A DNA stretch of 11,099 bases from Flavobacteriia bacterium (GCA_009925805.1 RFQF01000059.1:1-11099); one strand, 5' to 3'; shown: positions 1 to 6,501, numbered from the stretch's first letter. Notes: generated by a model not told the origin, from the sequence alone. Numbers and translations are program-made.

Positions 1-9
1 ATATTAAAG

Positions 10-37
10 CGAAAAAGCCCCTCGAATAAAGGGCTTT
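10..37 (-). terminator. Rho-independent terminator after tRNA-Arg
   Basis: A perfect 7-bp stem (AAAGCCC at 37-31 pairing with GGGCTTT at 20-14, read on the minus strand) encloses a 10-nt loop. The second arm ends in a T-run continuing through positions 13-12, then CGC and more T. It begins right after the tRNA-Arg 3' end, so it probably ends the tRNA transcript. Confidence 0.75.
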
Positions 38-38
38 G

Positions 39-112
<74 letters not shown>

Positions 113-118
113 AATATT

Positions 119-175
119 TCTATCCAGCTGCTTGTCTGCCGAAAAACAATGTAGGCAGAAGCTACGGGACCAATA
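119..175. repeat. Decayed partial copy of the tRNA-Arg 5' half
   Basis: Positions 119-130 match 11 of 12 bases of tRNA-Arg 89-100 (tctatccaactg). Positions 160-175 match 14 of 16 bases of 101-116, which span the tRNA 5' end and 4 bases beyond it. In the tRNA these blocks are contiguous; here about 29 bases are inserted between them. The insert, with adjoining bases, can fold as an imperfect hairpin (gcttgtctgcc with ggcagaagc). It lies between tRNA-Pro and tRNA-Arg and is best read as a relic of a duplicated tRNA end, not a functional tRNA. Confidence 0.55.
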
Positions 176-177
176 AC

Positions 178-203
178 AAAAAAGGGGATGATTGCTCATC
201 CCC
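178..203 (-). terminator. Rho-independent terminator after tRNA-Pro
   Basis: On the minus strand GGGGATG (203-197) pairs with CATCCCC (190-184) around a 6-nt loop, followed by six T residues (183-178). It is the textbook form and starts 2 nt after the tRNA-Pro 3' end. It would partly or fully separate tRNA-Pro from tRNA-Arg transcription. Confidence 0.85.
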
Positions 204-205
204 TG

Positions 206-280
206 TCGGGGCGGCAGGATTCGAACCTGCGACCTCCTGGTCCCAAACCAGGCGCGATGACCGGACTACGCTACGCCCCG
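206..280 (-). tRNA. tRNA-Pro (anticodon TGG)
   Basis: The minus-strand cloverleaf has acceptor CGGGGCG/CGCCCCG including the C1-G72 pair typical of bacterial tRNA-Pro. The anticodon stem CCTGG/CCAGG holds the loop TTTGGGA, giving anticodon TGG at 245-243. The T arm is GCAGG-TTCGAAT-CCTGC, with discriminator A at 206. It is 75 nt long and CCA is not encoded. The gene lies between tRNA-Ser and tRNA-Arg and has its own strong terminator. Confidence 0.97.
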
Positions 281-314
281 AACATAAAACCAATGCTTTC
301 AATGACGCCATCCA

Positions 315-381
315 CTACGGCACGAACCCTGCGGCTTCTCATCCCTCTCAACCTTCACTTCGTTGCGGTGGGAGCGGGATT
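315..381. repeat. 67-bp direct repeat, copy 1 (tRNA-Ser tail copy)
   Basis: These 67 bases are identical to 404-470 at an offset of 89 bp. The last 17 bases (365-381) reproduce the 3' end of tRNA-Ser, from the discriminator through the acceptor strand and 3' T-stem strand to the start of the T loop. Identity stops where the T-loop sequence continues in the real gene. This copy has no rest of a tRNA attached and fills most of the 174-nt tRNA-Ser/tRNA-Pro spacer together with copy 2. Confidence 0.95.
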
Positions 382-403
382 ACCTCCGGTGGTCTCCGCT
401 TCG

Positions 404-470
404 CTACGGCACGAACCCTGCGGCTTCTCATCCCTCTCAACCTTCACTTCGTTGCGGTGGGAGCGGGATT
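404..470. repeat. 67-bp direct repeat, copy 2 (overlaps the tRNA-Ser 3' end)
   Basis: This is the second exact copy of the 315-381 repeat. Its right end (455-470) is the genuine 3' end of tRNA-Ser, and the remaining 51 bases are the immediate 3' flank of that gene. The 22 bases between the copies (382-403) are not duplicated. The layout resembles a short tandem duplication or the paired ends left when a tRNA 3' end is used as an attachment site; nothing but 22 bp now lies between them. Confidence 0.95.
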
Positions 471-541
471 CGAACCCGCGGTACGGTTACCCGTACGACA
501 GTTTAGCAAACTGTTGGTTTCAGCCACTCACCCATCCCACC
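455..541 (-). tRNA. tRNA-Ser (anticodon GCT)
   Basis: This class II tRNA on the minus strand is 87 nt long. The acceptor is GGTGGGA/TCCCACC with discriminator G at 455, as expected for serine. The anticodon stem ACAGT/ACTGT holds the loop TTGCTAA, giving anticodon GCT at 507-505. The long variable arm pairs GTACGG with CCGTAC. The T arm is GCGGG-TTCGAAT-CCCGC. It reads AGC/AGU codons and CCA is not encoded. It is the first gene of the tRNA cluster, and its 3' end is duplicated in the spacer downstream. Confidence 0.97.
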
Positions 542-557
542 TCGTTCAATCGGACGG

Positions 558-565
558 CAAAAATA
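558..565 (-). promoter_or_regulatory. Candidate -7 element of the tRNA cluster
   Basis: Read on the minus strand this is TATTTTTG, an exact match to the Bacteroidota -7 consensus TAnnTTTG, ending 16 nt before the tRNA-Ser 5' end. That spacing suits a short 5' leader removed by RNase P. I see no convincing TTG at the -33 position, so this rests on the -7 box and its position. Confidence 0.5.
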
Positions 566-609
566 GGAAATCCATTTGGTAACTTAAAAAAAAAGAGGAA
601 AAAATGCGC

Positions 610-1779
610 TTAGTAATAGGTGTATCGCCCGAATTCCCCCTCAATAATTACTTGTTTCTGCGGCGCTTGTTCTACCCGGCCAATCACCTGCGCATCCACG
701 TTAAAACGTTGGGCAATGGTAATGATTTCTCTCGCCGTGGCGCTATCCGTATACACTTCGAATCGCTGCCCCATGTTAAACACTTTGTACATTTCCTCCC
801 ATGAAGTCTTCGATTCCTCTTGGATGAGCCGAAACAATGGAGGGGTGGTAAAGAGGTTGTTTTTTACAATCGACAATCCTTCGATGAAGTGCAGCACCTT
901 GGTTTGACCACCCCCCGAACAATGCACCATGCCATGGATGTGGGGTCGGTACTGGTCCAGTACTTCCTTCATGATCGGCGCATAGGTGCGGGTAGGGGAG
1001 AGCACCAGCTGGCCCGCATTCCTAGGACAGTTTTCCACCGCATCCAACAACTGCTTCGAGCCGGCATACACCAAGTCGTCCGAAAGACTACCGTCGTAAG
1101 TTTCGGGATAACGTTCTGCTAAATACTTGTGAAACACATCATGGCGTGCCGAGGTAAGCCCGTTACTGCCCATGCCACCATTATAAAACGACTCATAAGT
1201 GGCTTGTCCGTACGACGCTAAGCCCACAATCACATCCCCAACCTTTATGTTATGGTTGCTGATGACGTCGCTGCGGCGCATACGTGTGACAACCGAAGAA
1301 TCCACAATAACCGTTTGTACCAAATCGCCTACATCGGCGGTTTCTCCCCCGGTGGAATAGACTTCCATGCCAAAATCACGCAGTTGTTGCAGTACCTCTT
1401 CTGTGCCTTCAATCAGGGTTTTTATCACCTCACCGGGGATACGCTGCTTGTTTCGGCCAATGGTTGAAGAAACCAAGATCGGTCCGGTAGCCCCCACACA
1501 TAGCAGGTCATCAATGTTCATGATCAAGGCGTCTTGCGCAATCCCCTTCCACACACTCAGGTCTCCCGTTTCTTTCCAATAGGCATAGGCTAAGGAGGAT
1601 TTCGTGCCCGCCCCGTCGGCATGCATCACGATGCAATAGGCTTCGTCTTGGGTTAAATAATCGGGCACTATTTTGCAAAAAGCGTGAGGAAACAACCCTT
1701 TATCCAAGGAAGCAATGGCGCGGTGAACTTCCTCTTTTCCGGCAGATACGCCGCGTTGCTGGTATTTTTGATCCGACAT
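610..1779 (-). CDS. purM: Phosphoribosylformylglycinamidine cyclo-ligase (AIR synthase)
   Basis: This enzyme catalyses ATP-dependent ring closure of FGAM to aminoimidazole ribotide (AIR) in cytoplasmic de novo purine synthesis. The 389-residue product has the PurM signatures: HADGAGTK near residues 53-60 (the ATP-binding DGxGTK loop), MNIDDLLCVGA at 87-97 and GGETADVGD at 144-152. It is longer than the enterobacterial form (about 345 residues), and from memory that matches the Bacteroidota type. The ATG at 1779 opens an MSDQKYQQRGVS N-terminus that I recall as typical of this group. It follows xseB by 14 nt and is likely cotranscribed with it. No hairpin terminator is clear downstream; only T-rich stretches lie between it and the tRNA-Ser promoter. 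Confidence 0.95.
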   Translation of the reverse strand: MSDQKYQQRGVSAGKEEVHRAIASLDKGLFPHAFCKIVPDYLTQDEAYCIVMHADGAGTKSSLAYAYWKETGDLSVWKGIAQDALIMNIDDLLCVGATGPILVSSTIGRNKQRIPGEVIKTLIEGTEEVLQQLRDFGMEVYSTGGETADVGDLVQTVIVDSSVVTRMRRSDVISNHNIKVGDVIVGLASYGQATYESFYNGGMGSNGLTSARHDVFHKYLAERYPETYDGSLSDDLVYAGSKQLLDAVENCPRNAGQLVLSPTRTYAPIMKEVLDQYRPHIHGMVHCSGGGQTKVLHFIEGLSIVKNNLFTTPPLFRLIQEESKTSWEEMYKVFNMGQRFEVYTDSATAREIITIAQRFNVDAQVIGRVEQAPQKQVIIEGEFGRYTYY

Positions 1780-1793
1780 GGCTAAGGATTCGG

Positions 1794-2009
1794 TTAACGG
1801 TTAAGGTCCGGATTTTCCGACTCCATATCCTTGAGAATTTGGTCGACGTCCATCTCGGTGGTTTTTAGTTTTTGCTTACAGAATTGAATCAATTCGGCGG
1901 CGCGCTTAACTTTGATGGAAAGTTCATCGATTCCAATGGAACCTCCTTCCATAGCCGTTACAATGGCTTGAAGCTCTTCGAAAGCCTCTTCGTACGAAGA
2001 ATTTTGCAT
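1794..2009 (-). CDS. xseB: Exodeoxyribonuclease VII small subunit
   Basis: XseB is the small subunit that several-fold decorates XseA to form exonuclease VII, which degrades single-stranded DNA to oligonucleotides in repair. The 71-residue product has the usual pattern: SYEEAFEELQAIVTAMEGG at 5-23, then a second amphipathic helix. I start at ATG 2009. Reading further upstream needs a TTG at 2066 and adds a non-family N-terminus, and the ATG sits 3 nt behind a TAnnTTTG box. xseA is not next to it; the neighbour upstream is a divergent RNA-binding protein gene. purM follows after 14 nt. Confidence 0.9.
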   Translation of the reverse strand: MQNSSYEEAFEELQAIVTAMEGGSIGIDELSIKVKRAAELIQFCKQKLKTTEMDVDQILKDMESENPDLNR

Positions 2010-2012
2010 GAC

Positions 2013-2020
2013 CAAAGGTA
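2013..2020 (-). promoter_or_regulatory. -7 element TACCTTTG of xseB-purM
   Basis: This is an exact TAnnTTTG match on the minus strand, only 3 nt before the chosen xseB ATG. If used, transcription would start at or next to the start codon, giving a leaderless mRNA. No good -33 TTG was seen at the usual distance. Confidence 0.45.
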
Positions 2021-2114
2021 AGAATTTTGTGGTTTTAATCGGAAATTCACCGTTGAGCGGCAACAAAATTAGCGAACTTTATAGGGGGCATGCTGCTTAT
2101 TCAAGATTTTGGCG

Positions 2115-2122
2115 TAGTTTTG
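2115..2122 (+). promoter_or_regulatory. Candidate -7 element TAGTTTTG of the RRM gene
   Basis: This exact TAnnTTTG match lies 67 nt before the RRM protein ATG and would give a leader of about 60 nt. An imperfect second box, TAAGTTTT (2178-2185), lies 4 nt before the ATG. Which is used cannot be told from sequence. Confidence 0.35.
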
Positions 2123-2189
2123 CAACAGATAAGGTGAAAAATATAGTCACCCGATTCCAAAAGTTTATTTATTTATTTAAGTTTTTTTT

Positions 2190-2435
2190 ATGAACATGTA
2201 CGTTTCAAACCTAAGCTTCCGCTTGGGTGAGCAAGAGTTGGAAGATTTATTCCGACAGTATGGAGAAGTTTCCTCCGTGAAGATTATTAAGGATCGTGAG
2301 ACACAACGTTCTCGCGGGTTTGGTTTTGTAGAAATGCCGAACCAAGACGAGGCAAGAGCCGCTATGGAAGCTTTGTCGAATTATGAATTAGGAGGAAGAA
2401 ACATCAACGTTTCTGAAGCACGCCAGCGCGACTAA
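2190..2435 (+). CDS. Small single-RRM RNA-binding protein
   Basis: The 81-residue protein is a single RNA recognition motif with almost nothing added. RNP2 is MYVSNL at 3-8 and RNP1 is RGFGFVEM at 42-49, with the aromatic residues that stack on RNA bases; the beta-alpha-beta-beta-alpha-beta order is preserved. It belongs to the short bacterial RRM proteins common in Bacteroidota and cyanobacteria, often linked to cold response or RNA chaperoning; the RNA targets cannot be read from sequence. The first ATG at 2190 gives the usual MN(I/M)YVxNLS start; a second ATG two codons on is possible. It is monocistronic: xseB lies divergently upstream, and a strong terminator follows 23 nt downstream. 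Confidence 0.93.
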   Translation: MNMYVSNLSFRLGEQELEDLFRQYGEVSSVKIIKDRETQRSRGFGFVEMPNQDEARAAMEALSNYELGGRNINVSEARQRD

Positions 2436-2458
2436 TACACCACTTGAAATTCTTTTGG

Positions 2459-2480
2459 GGCCGCACATGCGGCCTTTTTT
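2459..2480 (+). terminator. Rho-independent terminator of the RRM gene
   Basis: GGCCGC (2459-2464) pairs with GCGGCC (2469-2474) around the loop ACAT, followed by six T residues and, after a G, four more. It lies between the convergent RRM gene and mnmE. The T-run is on the plus side only, so it serves mainly the RRM transcript. Confidence 0.88.
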
Positions 2481-2491
2481 GTTTTAAGGGC

Positions 2492-3841
2492 TTACTTCCC
2501 AATACAAAACCGACTAAAGATCGTCCCTAAAATATCGGTGTCCATTTCTATTTCGCCGGTGATGTTACCCAACGAACGCATGGCGGAGCGGATATCCATT
2601 GCAACTAAGTCTGCCGGGAGCTGATGGCTTAGACCGTTCAACGCTGCGAATAAAGCCCTTTGTGTTTGCTCCAGCGCTTCCACATGCCGCACATTAGAAA
2701 CGATCGTTTCTTGGTTCACATCAAAGTCTTGCTTTATTCGTTCACTCAGGGCATGGGTTAAGGCTTGGATCCCCGCACCGGTAACGGCGCTTATCGCATA
2801 ATCCACCGGGAAATTTACCGCATGCAGGTCCGTTTTATTGGCGACCCACAGAATTTCTTTTTCCGGATAACTCTCCCGCATGCCGTTTACCCACACGCGG
2901 TCTGCTTCCATTTGCGACGCGTTGCTCGCATCACTTAGGGCAAGTACCACCCGCGCTCGGGTTATTTTCTCCTGCGAACGAGCAATACCCATTGCTTCTA
3001 TTGTTTCTGAAGTTGCTCGAATCCCCGCGGTGTCCATTAAGCGGAAACGTATGCCGTCGATGTTCAGCGTTTCTTCAATCACATCGCGGGTGGTTCCTGC
3101 GATTTCACTGACAATGGCACGTTCCTCCCCCAATAAATAGTTCAGCAAGGAACTTTTTCCCGCATTTGGTGCCCCTACAATGGCCACCGGTACGCCTTCT
3201 TTCATGGCATTGCCCAGCGCGAAACTGCTGATTAAGCGCTTCACTTTAGCTAAGACTTGTTGTACTAAATCAATCAATGCGCTTCGATCCGCAAAAGCGA
3301 CATCCTCTTCGCCAAAATCCAATTCCAATTCAATGAGGCTGGCAAATTCGATTAATTTTTCACGAAGGGCACTCAATTCGTGCGAGAAGGTTCCTCTTAG
3401 TTGATTCAAAGCCATGGCATGCGCTTGCTGACTTTGAGAAGCGATGAGGTCGGCTACCGCTTCTGCTTGGGAAAGATCCAATTTGCCGTTGATAAAGGCA
3501 CGTTGCGTGAATTCTCCAGGAGTAGCAAGACGAGCCCCTTGAGCAACCAGCGATTGTATGATGGTTTGTTGAATGTACGACGAACCGTGGCAATGAATTT
3601 CAATCGTTTCTTCGCCGGTGAAACTCTTTCCGTGGGCAAAGTACAAGATCAACACTTCGTCAATCGGGGTTTGGTGTCCGTCGCTGAACACCCCGAAGCG
3701 GATGCTGTGGCTTAGCATCGCATCGAGGGGTTTGCTGAAGTGTTGTTGGACGATCGACCTTGCCTGTGGTCCCGACAAGCGGATCACCGACAAGGCGCCG
3801 GTTCCTCCCGTAGCGAGGGCAACAATGGTGTCGTGCTTCAT
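2492..3841 (-). CDS. mnmE: tRNA uridine-5-carboxymethylaminomethyl modification GTPase MnmE
   Basis: With MnmG, MnmE installs the (carboxymethyl)aminomethyl group on U34 of several tRNAs, using GTP and a folate-derived carbon. The 449-residue product has the N-terminal folate-binding domain (1-120 roughly), a helical domain and an inserted G domain. G-domain motifs are GAPNAGKS at 223-230 (G1), GTTRD at 249-253 (G2), DTAG at 270-273 (G3) and NKTD at 335-338 (G4). The C-terminus is the diagnostic FCIGK with its conserved Cys446. I start at ATG 3841: MKHDTIVALAT is the family N-terminus, and longer readings run into hemD. It lies 19 nt after hemD, with its own TACTTTTG box in that gap, and converges on the RRM gene. 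Confidence 0.96.
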   Translation of the reverse strand: MKHDTIVALATGGTGALSVIRLSGPQARSIVQQHFSKPLDAMLSHSIRFGVFSDGHQTPIDEVLILYFAHGKSFTGEETIEIHCHGSSYIQQTIIQSLVAQGARLATPGEFTQRAFINGKLDLSQAEAVADLIASQSQQAHAMALNQLRGTFSHELSALREKLIEFASLIELELDFGEEDVAFADRSALIDLVQQVLAKVKRLISSFALGNAMKEGVPVAIVGAPNAGKSSLLNYLLGEERAIVSEIAGTTRDVIEETLNIDGIRFRLMDTAGIRATSETIEAMGIARSQEKITRARVVLALSDASNASQMEADRVWVNGMRESYPEKEILWVANKTDLHAVNFPVDYAISAVTGAGIQALTHALSERIKQDFDVNQETIVSNVRHVEALEQTQRALFAALNGLSHQLPADLVAMDIRSAMRSLGNITGEIEMDTDILGTIFSRFCIGK

Positions 3842-3845
3842 GGCG

Positions 3846-3853
3846 CAAAAGTA
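3846..3853 (-). promoter_or_regulatory. -7 element TACTTTTG of mnmE
   Basis: This exact TAnnTTTG match on the minus strand lies 4 nt before the mnmE ATG, inside the 19-nt hemD-mnmE gap. It would give a leaderless mnmE transcript independent of the heme genes. A -33 TTG at the right distance is not evident. Confidence 0.45.
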
Positions 3854-3860
3854 CAAACTT

Positions 3861-4292
3861 CTAAGGGTTAACCCATGCGGAGAGCAAGGCCACCCAATCC
3901 AAAACCGCTTCATCGCTTCGGCAAAAATCCGGAACGACTCCATGGTTTATGAGGTATGTTTTTGTGCTTTCGCCCCAAGCGAACACCTTGGCACCTGGGG
4001 GGAATGCATGGCTCAGCATAAATGCCTCCACATTGCTGGGGCTCGTAAAAAGGTATACCGAACAATCGGGAAGGGATTGGGGGGCAAGCAAGGTTTGATA
4101 CACCGGAAGCACTTCTTTTTGCGCTTCGGGAAAAACACGGGCAATGCTTCCTAAACTTCGTTGCGACACCGGGAATAATACCCTACGGTTTCCTACCCAT
4201 TGTTGAAATGCTTGAGCTGTTTGCGCAGGGTTTCCCGGGGTGCTTCCTTGCCAATCCACCCGCGGGAGGTGCTTGGCGGTTCCAGCGGCGTA
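3861..4292 (-). pseudogene. hemD: 5'-truncated uroporphyrinogen-III synthase
   Basis: HemD closes and isomerises hydroxymethylbilane to uroporphyrinogen III. The recognisable part begins near AAGTAKHLPRVDWQG (the G-x-GTAK loop at the end of the first lobe). It continues through VLFPVSQRSLGSI, VYQTLL, FTSPSNVEAF and VFAWGESTKTYLINHG, the core of the second lobe. About 143 residues remain against roughly 220-260 in the family. The first lobe, including its own DWxxFxSxNxV-type strand, is missing. This frame has no ATG upstream, and farther upstream it is only a shadow of hemC. The nearest GTG (4259) would drop still more. It overlaps hemC by about 110 bp in another frame. The active site lies between the two lobes, so the product is probably inactive, unless the break is a sequence or assembly error. 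Confidence 0.75.
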
Positions 4293-5178
4293 ACAAAGCC
4301 TTGAGGGTTGCCACAATGGTAGATACGATGTCGGGCTGATTTTCAAGTGGAAAGGACAACAAAGCGGCGGCTTCGTGTTTCGATTTTCCGTAGGCGACGT
4401 GAACTGTTTTTCCGTCGTTGTACACGCCAAGCGGCAATTGACACCCGCCTTCTAAGCGCTGGAGCACTTCGCGTTCGATGCGTATCTGCCTTTCTACTTC
4501 GGCGTGGTTTAGTTTTCGAACCCAGGCATAGGTGCTAGGGTCGTCAGCACGCACCTGCAAGCCCAGCACGCCTTGGGCGGGAGCAGGAACGAATTCTTTG
4601 GGGTTTAAGGTAAGAGTAACTAAATCGCTTGTGGCTAGCTTTAATCGAGACACCCCCGCCTTCGCCAATAAAATCGCATCGTATTGTCCACTGCGCAGTT
4701 TTTCAATGCGGGTAGGAACGTTGCCGCGTAATTCGACCACCTGTAAATCCGGACGAAAATTCCGCAATACACTTTGTCTTCGTGCCGAACTGGTTCCGAT
4801 TCGAGCATGTTTTTTAAGTTCAAATGGCTGCGAGGGGTCATGGGCTTCCTGGTGCATCAACAGCAATTCACTGGGGTCCTCTCGCTCAGAGACAGCGGCA
4901 ATGACCAATCCGGGGGGAGGGGTGGTTTCCAAATCTTTGTGGGAATGCACCGCTAAATCCACCGAGCCGTTGAGCAAGGTGGCTTCGATTTCCTTGGTGA
5001 AAAATCCTTTTCCTTCCAGTTTGTCAAAGCTCAGGTCTTGGATGCGGTCGCCTTGGGTTTGGATGATGTTAATGGCAACGTCACAACCCAAATTTTCCAG
5101 TAAGGATTTCACATGATTCGCTTGCCAAAGAGCCAAATCGCTGCCTCGTGTTCCTATGCGCAGCAAGGGCTTAGCCAT
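4183..5178 (-). CDS. hemC: Hydroxymethylbilane synthase (porphobilinogen deaminase)
   Basis: HemC condenses four porphobilinogens into hydroxymethylbilane in the cytoplasm, using a covalent dipyrromethane cofactor. Motifs: RIGTRGSDLALWQA at 7-20, the catalytic Asp82 in AVHSHKD, IGTSSARRQ at 127-135, LRGNVPTR at 150-157, and the cofactor-holding Cys246 in LEGGCQLPLG. The third domain is complete to about residue 297 (IVATLKALL). The last 30 or so residues (Arg, Pro and Ser rich) are not HemC-like: the frame has run into sequence coding for HemD in another frame. The true ancestral end probably lay near residue 300. The ATG overlaps the end of hemA by 8 bp, pointing to translational coupling in a hemA-hemC-hemD unit. 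Confidence 0.93.
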   Translation of the reverse strand: MAKPLLRIGTRGSDLALWQANHVKSLLENLGCDVAINIIQTQGDRIQDLSFDKLEGKGFFTKEIEATLLNGSVDLAVHSHKDLETTPPPGLVIAAVSEREDPSELLLMHQEAHDPSQPFELKKHARIGTSSARRQSVLRNFRPDLQVVELRGNVPTRIEKLRSGQYDAILLAKAGVSRLKLATSDLVTLTLNPKEFVPAPAQGVLGLQVRADDPSTYAWVRKLNHAEVERQIRIEREVLQRLEGGCQLPLGVYNDGKTVHVAYGKSKHEAAALLSFPLENQPDIVSTIVATLKALLRRWNRQAPPAGGLARKHPGKPCANSSSISTMGRKP

Positions 5179-6412
5179 GCTTAACGAGAATTTCCTTGGC
5201 CAATTTCATGGGACCTGCGATGTATTTTTTTTCGACATACCCCAATACTTTTTCTAAGACTTCGCGCGAATGTGGGTCGAGGGCATCTATCTCTTCTTTG
5301 AATACTTCCTGCAGGGCATCCAGCTTAATGCGTTTTATTTCTTCAGGCACCGATCGCATGGCCAATTCCGCTTGACGAATTAAAAACAGTTGTTCGAATT
5401 CCCGGAGTGCTTCTTCAATTATTGCCAAAACACGGCTTAGTTCCTCGCCGCGAACTTGTAAATTTTGGTCGGAAATGGCTTGTAACTGCGCCACGGAAAT
5501 GTAATGATTCGGGAAGTGGGCCAATATGGTGGGATCTAAGTCCTGAGGGATCGCTAAATCAATCAGGGTTTTGGGGTTGGTGTCGCCTTGAAGGAGCTGC
5601 TCATAAAGGGACGACGCAACGATGAGGTGTTCGGCTCCGGTACAAGAAATCAAAACATCAAAGCCTCCTTGGTAGGTGTCCAGTTCCTTTAACGGAAAGG
5701 CCTGTCCGCCCAGTTCTTCGGCCAATTGCTGCGCCTTTTCCAAAGTGCGGTTGAAAACGGTAAATTGGGTGAAGCCATGCTTCTTGAGAAAACGCCCCAT
5801 CGTGGTGTTCGAAACCCCGGCACCGATCATTAGGATTTTTGCTTCTAAAGGAAGCTCAAGACGGGATAATTGATGGTAGGCTAAAGAAACCACCGAGACC
5901 GGTTTGCTGGCAATGGAAGTTTCCGAATAAACCCTTTTAGCAGTTTGAATCGTGTGTTTATTGAGAATTCTGAGTACATCGCCGGTGAGGCCTGCGGCAT
6001 GGCAATGTTCATACGCTTGGCGGGTTTGGGTAATGATTTCGCGCTCCCCCAAGATCATGGAATCTATGGACGAAGCCACCGACATGGCGTGTTCTACGGC
6101 CTGAATACCCGAATAGGCCTCCAGATTTTGCACAAAAGCTTCGATTTGTTCCGACACGAGTTCCGGATATAAGGCCTGTAAGAAGGCGCGGTTGAACTCT
6201 GGTGCAGGGGCTTGTTGGGCCAAGTAGGTAAATTCGACACGGTTGCAGGTAGAAAGCATCATGAGTTCCGAGAGGCCGAATTGCGCTTGGATTGGTGCGA
6301 GACGGTGGGCTAAATTTTCTGGCGCGATGTGCAACAGACCGATGCGGTCAACGGCAAATACCCGGTGGGTAAAAGCAAGGGTATTCAAACGGTTCAACTC
6401 CTCCAGCGCCAT
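5171..6412 (-). CDS. hemA: Glutamyl-tRNA reductase
   Basis: HemA reduces glutamyl-tRNA(Glu) with NADPH to glutamate-1-semialdehyde, the first committed step of C5-pathway tetrapyrrole synthesis. In the 413-residue product, LSTCNRVEF carries the catalytic Cys56, SSIDSMILGEREI forms the substrate-binding segment, ILMIGAGVSNTTMGRF begins the NADPH-binding fold, and the C-terminus is a helical dimerisation domain ending in AKEILVKHG. I start at ATG 6412, because extension upstream would need a TTG at 6433 within the putative promoter. The stop overlaps the hemC start by 8 bp. A -7-like box and a 7-bp direct repeat lie upstream, so hemA is probably the regulated first gene of the heme unit. Confidence 0.96.
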   Translation of the reverse strand: MALEELNRLNTLAFTHRVFAVDRIGLLHIAPENLAHRLAPIQAQFGLSELMMLSTCNRVEFTYLAQQAPAPEFNRAFLQALYPELVSEQIEAFVQNLEAYSGIQAVEHAMSVASSIDSMILGEREIITQTRQAYEHCHAAGLTGDVLRILNKHTIQTAKRVYSETSIASKPVSVVSLAYHQLSRLELPLEAKILMIGAGVSNTTMGRFLKKHGFTQFTVFNRTLEKAQQLAEELGGQAFPLKELDTYQGGFDVLISCTGAEHLIVASSLYEQLLQGDTNPKTLIDLAIPQDLDPTILAHFPNHYISVAQLQAISDQNLQVRGEELSRVLAIIEEALREFEQLFLIRQAELAMRSVPEEIKRIKLDALQEVFKEEIDALDPHSREVLEKVLGYVEKKYIAGPMKLAKEILVKHG

Positions 6413-6430
6413 GATCGAAATAAGTGCATA

Positions 6431-6475
6431 CAAAGTTCTCCATTGAGGGAATAGGAAGTGTCATATTTGTGTCAT
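6431..6475 (-). promoter_or_regulatory. hemA promoter with GTGTCAT direct repeat
   Basis: On the minus strand GAACTTTG (6438-6431) matches the Bacteroidota -7 box TAnnTTTG except for its first base, 18 nt before the hemA ATG. Upstream, the 7-mer gtgtcat occurs at 6458-6464 and 6469-6475 (plus-strand spelling), 11 bp apart, or one helical turn. The nearer copy covers the expected -33 position, so a regulator bound there could replace a weak -33 element. Promoter role is inferred. Confidence 0.4.
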
Positions 6476-6484
6476 TTAAAATAA

Positions 6485-6501
6485 TTTAGAACCAATCTAA
6501 A
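6485..6501 (-). terminator. Weak AT-rich hairpin after the epimerase gene
   Basis: TTTAGA and TCTAAA form a 6-bp stem around a 5-nt loop directly after the stop codon, followed by TTATTTTAAATG on the minus strand. The stem is AT-rich and the T-run is broken, so termination would be weak at best. Confidence 0.3.

Noticed and set aside
315..470. CRISPR array
   Set aside because: There are only two copies of a 67-bp repeat with a 22-bp spacer, the repeat contains a tRNA end, and no cas gene is nearby.
2010..2066. xseB start at TTG 2066, giving 19 extra residues
   Set aside because: The extension does not resemble XseB, and ATG 2009 starts the conserved SYEEAFEEL region and lies just behind a -7 box.
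3842..3943. mnmE extension to 3943
   Set aside because: The added 34 residues read hemD in another frame; the MKHDTIVALAT start at 3841 matches the family.
4183..4290. A novel C-terminal domain on HemC (residues about 298-331)
   Set aside because: It is Arg/Pro/Ser-rich and coincides with HemD-coding sequence in another frame, so it is read-through of a frame junction rather than a domain.
4280..4310. Programmed frameshift joining hemC and hemD
   Set aside because: I see no slippery heptamer or clear downstream structure, and a frameshift alone would not supply the missing first lobe of HemD.
3618..5116. Long plus-strand open frames opposite mnmE, hemD and hemC
   Set aside because: They lie antisense to strongly supported genes, show no recognisable motifs, and reflect the GC-richer codon use of the true strand.
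6410..6433. hemA start at TTG 6433, giving seven extra residues
   Set aside because: It overlaps the candidate -7 box; ATG 6412 is the better codon and retains the whole recognised domain.
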